Below are positions 22,711 through 32,844 of a stretch of 63,753 bases of DNA, in pieces. This DNA is from Pseudoxanthomonas mexicana. Its GTDB lineage: Bacteria; Pseudomonadota; Gammaproteobacteria; Xanthomonadales; Xanthomonadaceae. The DNA lies in contig NZ_PDWV01000021.1 in assembly GCF_010093385.1 (NCBI RefSeq), forward strand, positions 1-63,753. Reading direction: 5' to 3'. Below the pieces are notes generated by a model that worked only from the letters and a program-made list of their open reading frames with translations, was not told the DNA's origin and did not search any database. A program made the position numbers and the translations under genes. Numbering within the stretch: position 1 is the first letter of the stretch; each line of letters opens with the position of its first letter.

Positions 22711-23181
22711 TTGGACGACGCCACCTACAACCCGGACCCCAAGGCGCATCCCGGCCTGCACGCCATCGCCCTGTTCGAGGGCGCCAAGGGCGTGCTGGCC
22801 CTGGCCTTCGCCGGCGGCCTGCTGGCGTTCGGCCCGGACCGCCTGCGCGAGAGCGTGCAGGCGATCGTCACCCGCTTCATCCCCGACGCCGGTCCTGGCG
22901 TGGTGAGCCAGTGGATGGCCCGCATCAATCCCGAATCGGTCCACGTGGCCGCCCTCATCATCGCCGTGTATGCTGGCATGCGCCTGCTGGAAGCCTGGGG
23001 CCTGTGGCGCGCACGCGCCTGGGCCTCGTGGCTGGGCTGCATCGGCTCGGCCGCCTACCTGCCCCTGGACGTGTACGCGCTGTACCACCACCCGGGCTGG
23101 CATACCTGGGCCCTGCTCGTCGTCAACCTGGTGATCGTGTGGGTGCTGTGGCGCGATATCCGTCGTCGCCGGTCGATTTGA
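22711..23181 (+). CDS. DUF2127-family membrane protein
   Basis: 156 residues. The sequence matches DUF2127: an N-terminal IALFEGAKGVLALAFAGGLL helix, then a second hydrophobic segment (VAALIIAVYAGMRLLEAWGL), a third near SWLGCIGSAAYLPLDVYALY and a fourth (TWALLVVNLVIVWVLW) before a basic Arg tail. Four inner-membrane helices are predicted. Function is unknown for the family. The only plausible start in frame is TTG 22711, 14 nt after the typA stop; no ATG precedes the first helix. This weak start and the tight spacing suggest translation coupled to typA. Confidence 0.75.
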   Translation: MDDATYNPDPKAHPGLHAIALFEGAKGVLALAFAGGLLAFGPDRLRESVQAIVTRFIPDAGPGVVSQWMARINPESVHVAALIIAVYAGMRLLEAWGLWRARAWASWLGCIGSAAYLPLDVYALYHHPGWHTWALLVVNLVIVWVLWRDIRRRRSI

Positions 23182-23234
23182 CGCGCGGTGCGGGGGCTGC
23201 GTAGCCTGCACACTGATGTGACAAAGGTGTCCGC

Positions 23235-24836
23235 ATGCGTCGATCCCTGCTGCCGCTCGGCCTGATGCTCGCCCTGGCAGCCTGCCAGCAGGCGTCGCCG
23301 CCGAATGCCACCGCGCCCGCAGCCCCGACCGACTTCATCTATGCCGAACTCGACATCGCCGACCTGCAGGCGCGCATGCAGGCGGGAGAACTGGACAGCC
23401 GGAGGCTGACACAGGCTTACTTGGACCGGATCGCTGCGGTCGACAAGGCCGGGCCCCAGCTCAACGCCGTCATCGAACTGAACCCGGACGCGCTGAAGGA
23501 AGCGGCGCTGCGCGATGTGGAACGCCGCGCCAATGCAGTGCGCGGCCCGCTGCATGGCATCCCGGTGCTGCTGAAGGACAACATCGACGCCGTACCCCTG
23601 GCCACCTCCGCCGGCTCGCTGGCACTGAAGGATTTCCGGCCCGGCCGGGATGCGTTCCTGGTGCGGCGCCTGCGCGAGGCCGGCGCGGTGATCCTGGGCA
23701 AGGCCAACCTGAGCGAGTGGGCCAACTTCCGTTCGTCGCATTCGACCTCGGGCTGGAGCGCGCGCGGCGGGCAGACCCGCAACCCCTACGCACTGGACCG
23801 CAATCCCTGCGGCTCCAGCTCGGGCAGCGCGGTGGCGATATCCGCCAATCTGGCGGCCGTCAGCGTGGGCACCGAGACCGACGGCAGCATCCTGTGCCCG
23901 GCGGCGATCAATGGGGTGGTCGGCCTGAAGCCCACCGTGGGCCTGGTCAGCCGGCAAGGCATCCTGCCGATCTCGCACAGCCAGGACACGGCGGGCCCCA
24001 TCGCGCGCACCGTCGCCGATGCCGCGCTGCTGCTCGGCGTGCTGGCCGGGCGGGACCCTGCCGACGCCGCAACGACCAATGCAGCCTGGAACACCACCCT
24101 CGACTACAGCGCGCGACTGACGCCCGGCGCGCTGAAGGGTGCGCGCATCGGCGTGCTGCGCAGCAAGGCGGCCATCCATCCCGACGCGGCCGCAGCGCTG
24201 GAGGGCGCCATCCAGGTGATGCGCGAGGCCGGCGCGATCGTGGTGGATGCGGAGATCCCCACCGACGGCCAGTGGAGCGCTGACGAACTGGAGCTGATGC
24301 TGTACGAGTTCAAGCATGGCCTGGAACGCTACCTCGCCGAGCGCAACGCCCCGCTGACCACGCTGACGCAGTTGATCGGCTACAACGAACAGTACCGCCT
24401 GTCGGAAATGCCGCATTTCGGCCAGGACCTGTTCGAACGGGCCAACGCCAAGGGCGGACTGGGCGAATCGGCCTACATCGCCGCCCGCAGCCGCGCCCGC
24501 CGCCTGGCGGGGCCCGAGGGCATCGACGCCGCGCTGAAGGCGCAGCAGCTGGATGTCCTGATCGCCCCCACCACGGGTCCCGCCTGGCTGACCGACCACA
24601 AGGCCGGCGACCACTTCCCTGGCGCCGGTTACGGCGCGGCCGCGGTGGCCGGCTACCCCAGCCTCACCGTGCCGGCGGGCCACAGCGACGGACTGCCGCC
24701 GGGCATCGTGTTCATGGGGCCGGCATGGAGCGAAGCCCGGCTGATCGCGCTTGGCTACGACTACGAGCAGCGGACACGGGCACGCAAGCCGCCCGAGTAC
24801 TGGCCCACATTGCCGCCGCGCGCCGCTCGGCGCTGA
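23235..24836 (+). CDS. Lipoprotein amidase of the amidase-signature family
   Basis: 533 residues. A type II signal peptide ends at the lipobox LAAC, so Cys17 is likely lipidated and the enzyme faces the periplasm. The amidase-signature triad is complete: Lys114 in VLLKDN, the cis-Ser region GSSSGS at 193-198, and the nucleophile Ser218 in TETDGS. The family hydrolyses carboxamides; the substrate cannot be read. It resembles the exported glutamyl-tRNA amidotransferase-A-like amidases recalled in Xanthomonads, but it is not part of a gatCAB operon. ATG 23235 was chosen because the signal peptide starts there. It begins 53 nt after the DUF2127 gene. Confidence 0.9.
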   Translation: MRRSLLPLGLMLALAACQQASPPNATAPAAPTDFIYAELDIADLQARMQAGELDSRRLTQAYLDRIAAVDKAGPQLNAVIELNPDALKEAALRDVERRANAVRGPLHGIPVLLKDNIDAVPLATSAGSLALKDFRPGRDAFLVRRLREAGAVILGKANLSEWANFRSSHSTSGWSARGGQTRNPYALDRNPCGSSSGSAVAISANLAAVSVGTETDGSILCPAAINGVVGLKPTVGLVSRQGILPISHSQDTAGPIARTVADAALLLGVLAGRDPADAATTNAAWNTTLDYSARLTPGALKGARIGVLRSKAAIHPDAAAALEGAIQVMREAGAIVVDAEIPTDGQWSADELELMLYEFKHGLERYLAERNAPLTTLTQLIGYNEQYRLSEMPHFGQDLFERANAKGGLGESAYIAARSRARRLAGPEGIDAALKAQQLDVLIAPTTGPAWLTDHKAGDHFPGAGYGAAAVAGYPSLTVPAGHSDGLPPGIVFMGPAWSEARLIALGYDYEQRTRARKPPEYWPTLPPRAARR

Positions 24837-24941
24837 GACCCAGGCCGACCGCCCCGTTCCGCGGGCCGCGGGCCGGGCCGCTTGCAGCCGCGCCGTGTTC
24901 GTGGCGTCATAGCCGGCAACCAGCAGGTGGGGATCGCACGC

Positions 24942-27900
24942 GTGGAGTCAGGCGCGGACCGGGCATCGGAACTGCGTGCGTTGAGTGGATCGGTCTCCAC
25001 GGCACGACGACGTCAGCGGAACCTGAACTCGCTGGCGTGGGGCGTGCTGGTCGCCGCCTGCCTGCTGTCGCTGTGGGCCGGTGCCACCGCCTGGCGGCAG
25101 GCCCGCGATCATGCGCGCGCCCAGTTCGACGCCCGCGCCGACGCCATCGCCACTGCCGTCTCCACCCACATGAACGCCTACGAGGACACCGTGCGCGCGG
25201 CCGCCGCGGTGCTGGAAGGGCGGCAGGACATCGAACAGGACAGCTTCTACGCATTCGTCGAGAAGCTGCAGGTGCCCACGCGCCAGGCCGGCGTGCACGG
25301 GCTCGGGTTCGCGCGCCTTGTGCGCCATGACGAGCGCGACGCCTACCTCGCCTCCCAGCGCGCACGCTACGGGGATGCCTTCGCCATCCATCCCGCTGGC
25401 GACCGCAGCGAATACGTGGTCGTGGACCTGCTGTATCCGGATGCCCCGGGCATGCGCCCCCTGCTGGGGAAGGACGTCATGGCGGAAACGGTGCGCCGTG
25501 GCGCCATCGAATCCGCGCGCGACAGCGGCGAACTGGCCGCCGCGCCGCTGGTCGCGCTGGGCGATGCCTCCCGGGGCAGTACCGGCCTGCCGGGCTTCCT
25601 GCTGTACGCGCCGGTCTACGCCGATTCCGTCGCGGCGCGCGCCGGCGTGGACGCCCGGCGGCGCCTGCTGCGTGGATTCGCCACGGCCGGCTTCGGCTGG
25701 GAGCGGGTCATGGAGGACGCCATCGGCAGGAGCGCCGGCGACGAGTTCGACCTGCAACTGCGCGCGCGCGACTTCGGCGATGAACCGATCTTCCAGATCC
25801 GCGCCCTGCAGGATCGCCACGGCGAAGGTTGGCGACCGGCCTTCACGGCCCAGCGCAACATCCGCCTGCTGGGCAGCGAATGGCAGCTCGTCCTGCAGTC
25901 TCCGCCCCTGCGCGATGCCCTGTCCGGACTGACCACCATCGTCTCGCTGACGCTCTCCGGCATCGGGCTGGGAGGGCTGCTGTTCCTGTTGCTGCGCAAC
26001 CTGGCACGCACCGAGCACCGCAGCCGTGCCCTGCTGGACGCGGTCGCCGACCACCTGCCCGCCCTGATCGCCTATGTCGATGCCGGCGGGCGCTACGGGT
26101 TCGCCAACCGCGCCTGCCGGGAGTGGTCGGGAACGGAAGAGGAATGGCGCGAGCGGCACGTGGACGAGGTGCATGCGGGCGCGCCGGCGTTCCTGGCCTC
26201 GCTCAAGCGGGCCATGCGCGACTGCACCCCGGACCGGTGGATCGCGTGGGACGCCGAACTCGGGCAGCCCCCACGTGCCGTCCACCTGTACCTCGTGCCC
26301 GACGTCGAACCGGGCCGGCGGATCGCCGGCTGGTACCTGATGGGCAACGATGTCAGCGAACAGCGTCGCACGCATCGCGAGCTGGCGCTGGCGCGCGACC
26401 ACCTCAAGCGCGTCACCGATCGCCTGCCCGCGCTGATCGCACAGTTCGACGTCGAGCACCGGCTGGTTTTCCACAATCGCGCGTTCGCCGAGCAGGTCCG
26501 CTGGCGCGTGACGCCGCAGGCGGGTCGGCACATGCGCGAGCTGTTCGGCGAGGACGCCTACCTGCGTCGGTTGCCGCAGATCGAGGCGGCCCTGCAGGGG
26601 CGCGAGGGCGAGTTCGGGAGCAGCCCCGCCCCGGGGGACGGCATACGCAGCCTGCACAGCTTCTACACGCCCGACATCGACGAGACCGGCAGGATCGGTG
26701 GATTCTTCGTCATGGCGATCGACATCACCGAGAAGGCCCGCCTGGAACATGCACTGCACGAGGCGAACGAACTGGCCGAAGTCACGCTGACCTCCATCCG
26801 CGAAGCCGTCATCACCGTCGACACCGAGGGACGGGTGACCTACCTGAATCCCGCGGCCGAGGCGCTGTGCGGATGGAGCCTGGACCAGGCACTGGGCGAG
26901 GCACAGGACCGCGTCGCGCCGCTGGCGAGGGTCGAGGCGCAGGATGAGGACGACATGTCGCACTCGGCGGGCCAGCCGGGCGACCTGCGGCTGGAGCGGA
27001 AGGACGGTTCGTACATGCTGGTGGAGCGCTCGCTGTCGTCCATCCACGACCGCGACGATCGCTTGGTGGGCACGGTGATGGTGCTGCGCGACATCACCGA
27101 ATCGCGCGCGTTGAGTTCGCGCATGACGTTCCTGGCCCACCACGATGCGCTGACCGGGCTCCCCAACCGCCTCCAGCTCAACGAGCGCCTGGGCCAGGCC
27201 ATCACCCATGCCACCAACCACGGCAACGGCATCGCCGTGCTGTTCCTCGACCTGGACCTGTTCAAGCACGTCAACGATGCGCTGGGGCATCACACGGGAG
27301 ATGAACTGCTGCAGCAGGTGGCGCGCCGCCTGCAGCGCAACGTGGGCAACCTGGGGACGGTCTACCGCACCGGCGGCGACGAATTCGTGGTGCTGCTGCC
27401 CAATGTGGTGACGCGCGACAGCGTGCTGCAGGTCGCGGACCGCCTGCTCGCCCTGTGCGGCACGCCGTATACCGTGGCCTCGCACGAACTGCACCAGGCC
27501 TTCAGCATCGGCATCAGCCTGTTCCCCGACGACGGCTACGATGCCGGCACACTGATGATGCGTGCCGACGCCGCCATGTATCTGGCCAAGCGCAACGGCC
27601 GCAACGCCAGCCGCTTCTACACGCGCGAGCTGGCGTCCAGCGTGGACGCGCGCATCGAACTGGAGAACAGCCTCCGCCGCAGCCTGCGCAACGGCGACCT
27701 CGTCCTGCACTACCAGCCGCAGATCGACAGTCTGAGCGGGCGGATCGTCGGCGTAGAGGGCCTGGCCCGCTGGCAGCGTGGCGACCGGCTGGTACTGCCG
27801 GGCGAATTCCTGCCCATCGCCGAAGAAACGCGCCTGATCGTCGACATCGACCAGTGGGCCATCCGCGCAGCGTGCAGGCAGAACCGCATCTGGCAGCAGG

Positions 27901-28460
27901 CGGGACTGCCGCCAATCCGGGTGTCGGTCAACATCGCCGCCGCCAACTTCGACACCGACGACCTGGTCGACACGGTGGTCGAAGCGCTGCAGGACAGCGG
28001 GCTGCCCGCCGAGTTCCTGGAACTGGAAGTCACCGAGACCACGCTGATGCGCGACGTGCAACGGACCGACCGCACGTTGCGCGCCCTGAAGGCCCTGGGC
28101 GTGCGCATCGCCATCGACGACTTCGGCACCGGCTTCTCCAGCCTCAGCTATCTGGGCAACTACGGCTTCAACGTGCTCAAGATCGACCAGACGTTCGTGC
28201 GGGACGTCGGCGAGCCGAACCAGGCCGCCATCACGCGCGCCATCATCGGCCTGGCGGCGCAATTGCAGTGCCGCACGATCGCCGAGGGCGTCGAAACGGC
28301 CGCGCAGGCAGCCTGGCTCGTCGCCAACGGTTGCGACGAGTTGCAGGGCAACTACTTCAGCCTGCCGGTGCCGGCCGCGGAGTTCGCGCGCCTGTATGCG
28401 CGGGGGAAGACCTGGCACCTCCCACCGACCGCATCAGCCGCGCACGCGCACGGCTCGTGA
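24942..28460 (+). CDS. Membrane CHASE-PAS-GGDEF-EAL c-di-GMP signalling protein
   Basis: 1172 residues. A cytoplasmic lead is followed by TM1 (about 31-50), a periplasmic CHASE sensor domain (about 70-320) and TM2 (about 330-352). Three PAS domains follow (near 365-480, 485-600 and 610-730), then GGDEF (intact motif 811-815) and EAL (about 910-1160). The EAL motif reads EGL (939-941), but the downstream metal and catalytic motifs DDFGTGFSS, KIDQTFV and AEGVET are intact, so phosphodiesterase activity is plausible. The I-site RxxD is not seen. It probably senses a periplasmic ligand and sets c-di-GMP. No ATG fits: GTG 24942 is preferred for its GGGGAT site 7 nt upstream; GTG 24927 and TTG 24882 are alternatives. 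Confidence 0.88.
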   Translation: MESGADRASELRALSGSVSTARRRQRNLNSLAWGVLVAACLLSLWAGATAWRQARDHARAQFDARADAIATAVSTHMNAYEDTVRAAAAVLEGRQDIEQDSFYAFVEKLQVPTRQAGVHGLGFARLVRHDERDAYLASQRARYGDAFAIHPAGDRSEYVVVDLLYPDAPGMRPLLGKDVMAETVRRGAIESARDSGELAAAPLVALGDASRGSTGLPGFLLYAPVYADSVAARAGVDARRRLLRGFATAGFGWERVMEDAIGRSAGDEFDLQLRARDFGDEPIFQIRALQDRHGEGWRPAFTAQRNIRLLGSEWQLVLQSPPLRDALSGLTTIVSLTLSGIGLGGLLFLLLRNLARTEHRSRALLDAVADHLPALIAYVDAGGRYGFANRACREWSGTEEEWRERHVDEVHAGAPAFLASLKRAMRDCTPDRWIAWDAELGQPPRAVHLYLVPDVEPGRRIAGWYLMGNDVSEQRRTHRELALARDHLKRVTDRLPALIAQFDVEHRLVFHNRAFAEQVRWRVTPQAGRHMRELFGEDAYLRRLPQIEAALQGREGEFGSSPAPGDGIRSLHSFYTPDIDETGRIGGFFVMAIDITEKARLEHALHEANELAEVTLTSIREAVITVDTEGRVTYLNPAAEALCGWSLDQALGEAQDRVAPLARVEAQDEDDMSHSAGQPGDLRLERKDGSYMLVERSLSSIHDRDDRLVGTVMVLRDITESRALSSRMTFLAHHDALTGLPNRLQLNERLGQAITHATNHGNGIAVLFLDLDLFKHVNDALGHHTGDELLQQVARRLQRNVGNLGTVYRTGGDEFVVLLPNVVTRDSVLQVADRLLALCGTPYTVASHELHQAFSIGISLFPDDGYDAGTLMMRADAAMYLAKRNGRNASRFYTRELASSVDARIELENSLRRSLRNGDLVLHYQPQIDSLSGRIVGVEGLARWQRGDRLVLPGEFLPIAEETRLIVDIDQWAIRAACRQNRIWQQAGLPPIRVSVNIAAANFDTDDLVDTVVEALQDSGLPAEFLELEVTETTLMRDVQRTDRTLRALKALGVRIAIDDFGTGFSSLSYLGNYGFNVLKIDQTFVRDVGEPNQAAITRAIIGLAAQLQCRTIAEGVETAAQAAWLVANGCDELQGNYFSLPVPAAEFARLYARGKTWHLPPTASAAHAHGS

Positions 28461-28479
28461 GGCCGTCCCGGTGCCGCCG

Positions 28480-29874
28480 TCAACGCGTGGCCGGCGTGGC
28501 CAGCTGGTTCTGCTTGCGCACGATGCACATGGCGATCTCCAGCGACTGCTCGTAGTTCAGCCGCGGATCGACGGTGGAACGATAAGCGCGCTCCAGATCC
28601 AGGTCCGTAAGTTCCCGCGCGCCTCCGGTGCATTCGGTGACGTCCTCGCCCGTCAGCTCCAGATGCACGCCACCCAGGCGCGTACCGGCCGCCGCATGCA
28701 GGTCGAAGGATTGCTCGACTTCCCCGCGCACGTTGTCGAAGCGGCGGGTCTTGAACCCGTTGCTCGTGCTTTCGGTGTTGCCGTGCATCGGGTCGCACAC
28801 CCACAGCACGCGACGACCGTCCCGACGGACCGCATCCAGCAGCGGCGGCAGCTTGTCCGCGATCTGCGTCGCCCCCATGCGATGGATGAAGGTCAGGCGG
28901 CCTGCTTCATCTTCGGGATTCAGTACGTCGATCAGCCGCAGCAGCTGGTCGGGCGTAACCGAGGGTCCCACCTTGATGGCGATGGGATTGCGCACGCCGC
29001 GCAGGTACTCCACGTGCGCGCCATCCACCGCCGCGGTGCGCATGCCGATCCACGGATAATGGGTGCTGAGGTTGAACCAGCCCCATTGGCGGGGCACCTC
29101 GCGTGTCAGCGCTTCCTCGTACGGCAGCAGCAGCGCTTCGTGCGAGGTGTAGAAGTCGATCCGGTTGAGGTTGTGCACCTCGGAGCCCGACAGGGTCTCC
29201 ATGAACCTCACCGCATCACCGATCGAGGTGACCATGTGCTGGTACTCGTTCGCCAGCGGCGAATAGCCTACCCAATTGAGGTTCCAGTATTCGGGGTGGT
29301 GCAGGTCCGCGAAGCCGCCGTCGATCAGCGCACGCACGAAATTCATCGTCATCGCCGAGCGCGCGTGCGCCTTGATCATGCGCCGCGGGTCGGGCACGCG
29401 GGCTTCGGGCGTGAACTCGGGCGCATTGACCAGGTCGCCGCGATAGCTGGGCAGCGTGACGCCGTCGCGCGTTTCCATGTCCGCCGAGCGCGGTTTGGCG
29501 TACTGCCCTGCGAAGCGCCCCACGCGCACCACCGGCAGCCGCAGGCCGTGCACCAGCACCAGGCTCATCTGCAGGAGCACTTTCAGCCGGTTCGAGATCA
29601 GCCCGGACTCGCAGTCGCTGAAGCTCTCGGCGCAGTCGCCACCCTGCAGCAGGAAGCGCTTGCCTTCCTGGGCCTCCGCCAGTTGCTTCTTCAGCGAGAA
29701 GATCTCCCACGACGTGACCAGGGGCGGCAGCTGGCGCAGTTCGCCGAGTGCGGACTCCAGCGCCGCCGCATCCGGGTACGTGGGCATCTGCACCGCCGGA
29801 CGCGAGCGCCAGCTTTCCGGCGCCCAGTTCGGCGGCAGGGTGACGGCGCGTAGGTTGCGGTCGGACGGATTCAT
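28480..29874 (-). CDS. Class II 3-deoxy-D-arabino-heptulosonate 7-phosphate (DAHP) synthase
   Basis: 464 residues, plant-type (class II) DAHP synthase, the first step of the shikimate pathway: phosphoenolpyruvate plus erythrose 4-phosphate. Hallmarks are FLLQGGDCAESF, the VRVGRFAGQYAKPRS motif, IDFYTSHEALLLPYEEA, RNPIAIKVGPS, and WVCDPMHGNT with the metal and PEP ligands. This class is typical of Xanthomonads and plants rather than of E. coli. ATG 29874 gives MNPSDRNLRAV with a GGAG-like site upstream; a longer frame to 29898 is less likely. It converges with the c-di-GMP gene and shares its strand with dsbB, whose stop lies 51 nt upstream of the start. Confidence 0.95.
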   Translation of the reverse strand: MNPSDRNLRAVTLPPNWAPESWRSRPAVQMPTYPDAAALESALGELRQLPPLVTSWEIFSLKKQLAEAQEGKRFLLQGGDCAESFSDCESGLISNRLKVLLQMSLVLVHGLRLPVVRVGRFAGQYAKPRSADMETRDGVTLPSYRGDLVNAPEFTPEARVPDPRRMIKAHARSAMTMNFVRALIDGGFADLHHPEYWNLNWVGYSPLANEYQHMVTSIGDAVRFMETLSGSEVHNLNRIDFYTSHEALLLPYEEALTREVPRQWGWFNLSTHYPWIGMRTAAVDGAHVEYLRGVRNPIAIKVGPSVTPDQLLRLIDVLNPEDEAGRLTFIHRMGATQIADKLPPLLDAVRRDGRRVLWVCDPMHGNTESTSNGFKTRRFDNVRGEVEQSFDLHAAAGTRLGGVHLELTGEDVTECTGGARELTDLDLERAYRSTVDPRLNYEQSLEIAMCIVRKQNQLATPATR

Positions 29875-29925
29875 GGTGGACTCCTGGGGGCCCACCATCC
29901 TGCCAGATTGGTGCGCCGCGTCAAA

Positions 29926-30441
29926 TCAGCGGAAGGTCGAGGTCCTGCGGGCGCGGAAGCCGATCCAGAGCGCCCAGACCGCCAGCAGCACGAACCACAC
30001 CAGGCTCCACATCGGCATGGTCAGGCCCAGGAAGCTCCAGTCGATGGTGCTGCAGTCGCCCTTGGCGGTCAGCACCTTCTGCACCACGCCCAGCCAGGTG
30101 TTGGTCTCGATCATGTAATCCCATCCGGGGCCGCAGCTGGGCATCAGCGGCGGGGACAGCTGGACCCACACGTGCCTGCCCGCGATGCCGATGCCGGTCG
30201 CCGCGCCGAGGAACGCCAGTACGCCGTACCCCTTGCGACCACCGGGCCGGCGGGGTCCATGCAATGCGCCGAGCAGGAAGAACACCCCGGTCGCGGCGAA
30301 GGCCAGCCGCTGGAAGATGCAGAACGGACAGGGTTCCAGCTGCTGCACGAACTGCACGTAAAGTGCATAGCCCAGCAGGCCCACGCAGATCGCGAAGCCC
30401 AGGAAACACTGCGCACGGAAACTCCAGCGAAGAGGATTCAT
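29926..30441 (-). CDS. dsbB: Disulfide bond formation protein B
   Basis: 171 residues, inner-membrane quinone-linked oxidoreductase that reoxidises DsbA. Four transmembrane helices are visible. Both redox pairs are kept: the CPFC motif in the first periplasmic loop (LEPCPFCIF) and the Cys pair of the second loop (MPSCGPGWD and KGDCSTIDW). ATG 30441 gives MNPLRWSFRAQ; a second in-frame ATG at 30456 would add five residues. It lies downstream of the rplQ terminator on the same strand and is probably expressed alone or with the DAHP synthase gene 51 nt further on. Confidence 0.93.
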   Translation of the reverse strand: MNPLRWSFRAQCFLGFAICVGLLGYALYVQFVQQLEPCPFCIFQRLAFAATGVFFLLGALHGPRRPGGRKGYGVLAFLGAATGIGIAGRHVWVQLSPPLMPSCGPGWDYMIETNTWLGVVQKVLTAKGDCSTIDWSFLGLTMPMWSLVWFVLLAVWALWIGFRARRTSTFR

Positions 30442-30534
30442 TGGCACCGGTGGCATGAGGTCGTGCCCGCATTATCCATGCGTGGCGGGGCCGACGTCAC
30501 CCTGCGGCGGTCTGCCGCGCCTCCTGGATCACCG

Positions 30535-30567
30535 AAAAAGCAAAAACCCCGGCATTTGCCGGGGTTT
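30535..30567 (-). terminator. Terminator of the alpha (rpsM-rplQ) operon
   Basis: Minus-strand stem AAACCCCGGC / GCCGGGGTTT (30544-30567) with a 4-nt loop is followed by TTTTGCTTTTT. It begins 26 nt after the rplQ stop and ends the whole ribosomal protein block. Confidence 0.9.
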
Positions 30568-30592
30568 CTGGGGTCGCGCGGTAACGCGGCGC

Positions 30593-30967
30593 TTACTCGG
30601 CCGCCGCTTCCGGACGGTCGACCAGCTCGACGTACGCCATCGGCGCGTTGTCGCCGGCGCGGAAGCCGCACTTCAGGATGCGCAGGTAGCCACCCGGGCG
30701 CGACTGGTAGCGCGGGCCGAGGGTGGTGAACAGCGTGCCGACGGCTTCCTTGTCGCGCAGGCGCGAGAAGGCGAGACGACGATTGGCGACGCCATCGATC
30801 TTGCCGAGGGTGATCAGCGGTTCCGCGACGCGGCGCAGTTCCTTGGCCTTCGGCAGGGGGGTCTTGATCAGGCCGTGCTTGATCAGCGAGGCGGCCATGT
30901 TACGGAACATCGCTTCGCGATGGGCGCTGGTGCGGTTGAACTTGCGACCGGCTTTCTGGTGGCGCAT
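30593..30967 (-). CDS. rplQ: 50S ribosomal protein L17
   Basis: 124 residues, full length. The N-terminus [20 protein letters not shown] and the [19 protein letters not shown] segment are diagnostic. L17 sits near the peptide exit tunnel of the large subunit. It is the last gene of the alpha operon, 184 bp after rpoA, a wider gap than elsewhere in the operon; that gap holds a strong hairpin. The acidic/Ala tail (PEAAAE) is a mild lineage variation. Confidence 0.98.
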   Translation of the reverse strand: MRHQKAGRKFNRTSAHREAMFRNMAASLIKHGLIKTPLPKAKELRRVAEPLITLGKIDGVANRRLAFSRLRDKEAVGTLFTTLGPRYQSRPGGYLRILKCGFRAGDNAPMAYVELVDRPEAAAE

Positions 30968-31111
30968 GGGTGTGATTCCTGTTGAATGGTGGGTCGTTGT
31001 ACTTCGCTGTCGCCTTCCAGGCGCTGGAACAGTGGACTGCGGGTGGTCCGTACCGGCCATCCCTGACCGGAGCGTCGCGGGCCTTCAGGTCCGTCGACGA
31101 GGGTGTTGCAG

Positions 31112-31141
31112 CGAAGCTCCCGCGCGATGGCGGGAGCTTCG
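31112..31141 (-). terminator. Hairpin between rpoA and rplQ
   Basis: A perfect 12-bp stem (CGAAGCTCCCGC / GCGGGAGCTTCG) with a 6-nt loop lies 11 nt after the rpoA stop. There is no T tract, so an attenuating or RNA-processing role is as likely as termination. A direct repeat GTGTTGCA flanks it (31103-31110 and 31141-31148). Confidence 0.6.
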
Positions 31142-31151
31142 TGTTGCATCA

Positions 31152-32150
31152 TCAGCCGAGCATGCCGTGCTGGGCGACACCGGCCGGCGGCCAGTTCTCC
31201 AGCTTCATGCCCAGGGACAGGCCGCGCTGCGCCAGGACTTCCTTGATCTCGGTCAGCGACTTCTTGCCGAGGTTCGGGGTCTTGAGCAGTTCGACTTCCG
31301 TCTTCTGGATCAGGTCGCCGATGTAGTAGATGCTCTCGGCCTTCAGGCAGTTGGCCGAACGCACCGTCAGCTCCAGGTCGTCGATCGGGCGCAGCAGCAC
31401 CGGATCAACGCCGCTGGCAGCCTGCTTCGGCGCGCCGCGGTCGCGATGCGTGAAGTCACCGAACACCGACAGCTGGTCGCTGAGGATGTCGGCGGCCGTG
31501 CGCACGGCTTCCTCGGCGTCGATGGTGCCGTTGGTCTCGATGTCCAGGACCAGCTTGTCCAGGTCGGTGCGCTGCTCGACGCGCGCCGATTCCACCGCGT
31601 ACGCGACGCGACGGACCGGCGAGAACGAGGCGTCCAGCACCAGGCGGCCGATGGCACGGGGCTCTTCGTCCGGACGGCGGCGGGCAGCGGCCGGCTGGTA
31701 GCCGAAACCACGCTCGATCTTCAGGCGCATGTTCAGCGCCGTGTCCTTGGTCAGGTTGCAGATGACCAGTTCCGGATTCAGGATCTCGACGTTGTGGTCG
31801 GTCTTGATGTCGCCGGCGGTCACCACGCCCGGGCCCTGCTTGGCCAGGCTCAGCGTGGAGGAGTCGCCGCTGTGGATGCGGATGGCCACATCCTTCAGGT
31901 TCAACAGCACTTCCAGCACGTCTTCCTGCATGCCTTCGATGGTGCTGTATTCGTGCAGCACGCCATCGATCTCGACTTCGGTGATCGCGAAGCCGGGGAT
32001 CGACGACAGCAGCACGCGGCGCAACGCGTTGCCGAGCGTATGGCCGTAACCACGCTCAAGCGGTTCAATGACCACCTTCGCACGGTTGCCGGTCAGGCGC
32101 TCGATCTGCGGGCCGCGGGGGCGCAGCACTTGCTGAGTAATACCCGTCAT
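31152..32150 (-). CDS. rpoA: RNA polymerase subunit alpha
   Basis: 332 residues, the usual length. The N-terminal assembly domain (about 1-235) includes the [14 protein letters not shown] dimerisation motif, which also binds beta. A linker leads to the C-terminal domain (about 250-325), which contacts UP elements and activators and includes the [13 protein letters not shown] and [14 protein letters not shown] helices. The linker around ARRRPDEEP is basic-acidic. ATG 32150 follows rpsD by 50 nt. Part of the alpha operon; in E. coli this operon is repressed by S4, and S4 is encoded just upstream here too. Confidence 0.98.
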   Translation of the reverse strand: MTGITQQVLRPRGPQIERLTGNRAKVVIEPLERGYGHTLGNALRRVLLSSIPGFAITEVEIDGVLHEYSTIEGMQEDVLEVLLNLKDVAIRIHSGDSSTLSLAKQGPGVVTAGDIKTDHNVEILNPELVICNLTKDTALNMRLKIERGFGYQPAAARRRPDEEPRAIGRLVLDASFSPVRRVAYAVESARVEQRTDLDKLVLDIETNGTIDAEEAVRTAADILSDQLSVFGDFTHRDRGAPKQAASGVDPVLLRPIDDLELTVRSANCLKAESIYYIGDLIQKTEVELLKTPNLGKKSLTEIKEVLAQRGLSLGMKLENWPPAGVAQHGMLG

Positions 32151-32200
32151 GTTGCTTTGTCTCCTGCGGTCCCCCGGTCGCCCGGGGGTGCGTGAATGAA

Positions 32201-32830
32201 TTACTTCGAGTACAACTCGACGATCAGCGCTTCGTTGATGTCGGCGGGCAGGTCCGAACGCGCCGGCACCGCCTTGAACACGCCGCTGAACTTCTTCGCA
32301 TCGACTTCGACCCACGACGGGTTCAGGTCGAGCTGCTCGGCGACCGTCAGCGACTCCTGCACGCGGAGCTGCTTCTGGGCCTTCTCCGACAGCGCGATCG
32401 CGTCACCGGCCTTGACCTGGTAGGAAGGCAGGTTGACCGGCTTGCCGTTGACCAGCACGCCGCGGTGCGAGACCAGCTGGCGCGCGGCCGGACGGGTCAC
32501 GGCGAAGCCCATGCGGTAGATGACGTTGTCCAGGCGGGTTTCCAGCAGCTGCAGCAGGTTCTCGCCGGTGTTGCCCTTCTTGGTCGAGGCCTTCTTGTAG
32601 TAGTTGCGGAACTGGCGCTCCAGCAGGCCGTAGATACGCTTGACCTTCTGCTTTTCGCGCAGCTGGGTGGCGTAGTCGGACAGCTTGCCCTTGCGGGCGG
32701 TGGCGCCGTGCTGGCCGGGCTTCTGCTCCAGCTTGCACTTGGAGTCCAGCGCACGGGCCGGGCTCTTGAGCGACAGGTCGGCGCCTTCACGGCGCGCGAG
32801 CTTACAGGTAGGACCGATATAACGAGCCAT
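32201..32830 (-). CDS. rpsD: 30S ribosomal protein S4
   Basis: 209 residues, a complete S4. It has the N-terminal domain without a full zinc-finger set (only CKLARRE and CKLEQKP cysteines), the central LRLDN-like [14 protein letters not shown] helix and the S4 RNA-binding domain ([14 protein letters not shown]). It initiates assembly of the 16S rRNA 5' domain and in E. coli represses the alpha operon. It lies 14 nt after rpsK and 50 nt before rpoA. Confidence 0.98.
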   Translation of the reverse strand: MARYIGPTCKLARREGADLSLKSPARALDSKCKLEQKPGQHGATARKGKLSDYATQLREKQKVKRIYGLLERQFRNYYKKASTKKGNTGENLLQLLETRLDNVIYRMGFAVTRPAARQLVSHRGVLVNGKPVNLPSYQVKAGDAIALSEKAQKQLRVQESLTVAEQLDLNPSWVEVDAKKFSGVFKAVPARSDLPADINEALIVELYSK

Positions 32831-32844
32831 TTCTTATCGCCCCC

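Noticed and set aside
24948-28418. Minus-strand open frame of 1156 codons opposite the c-di-GMP gene
   Set aside because: Shadow of the GGDEF-EAL gene; composition is Gln/His/Arg-rich and no motif is seen.
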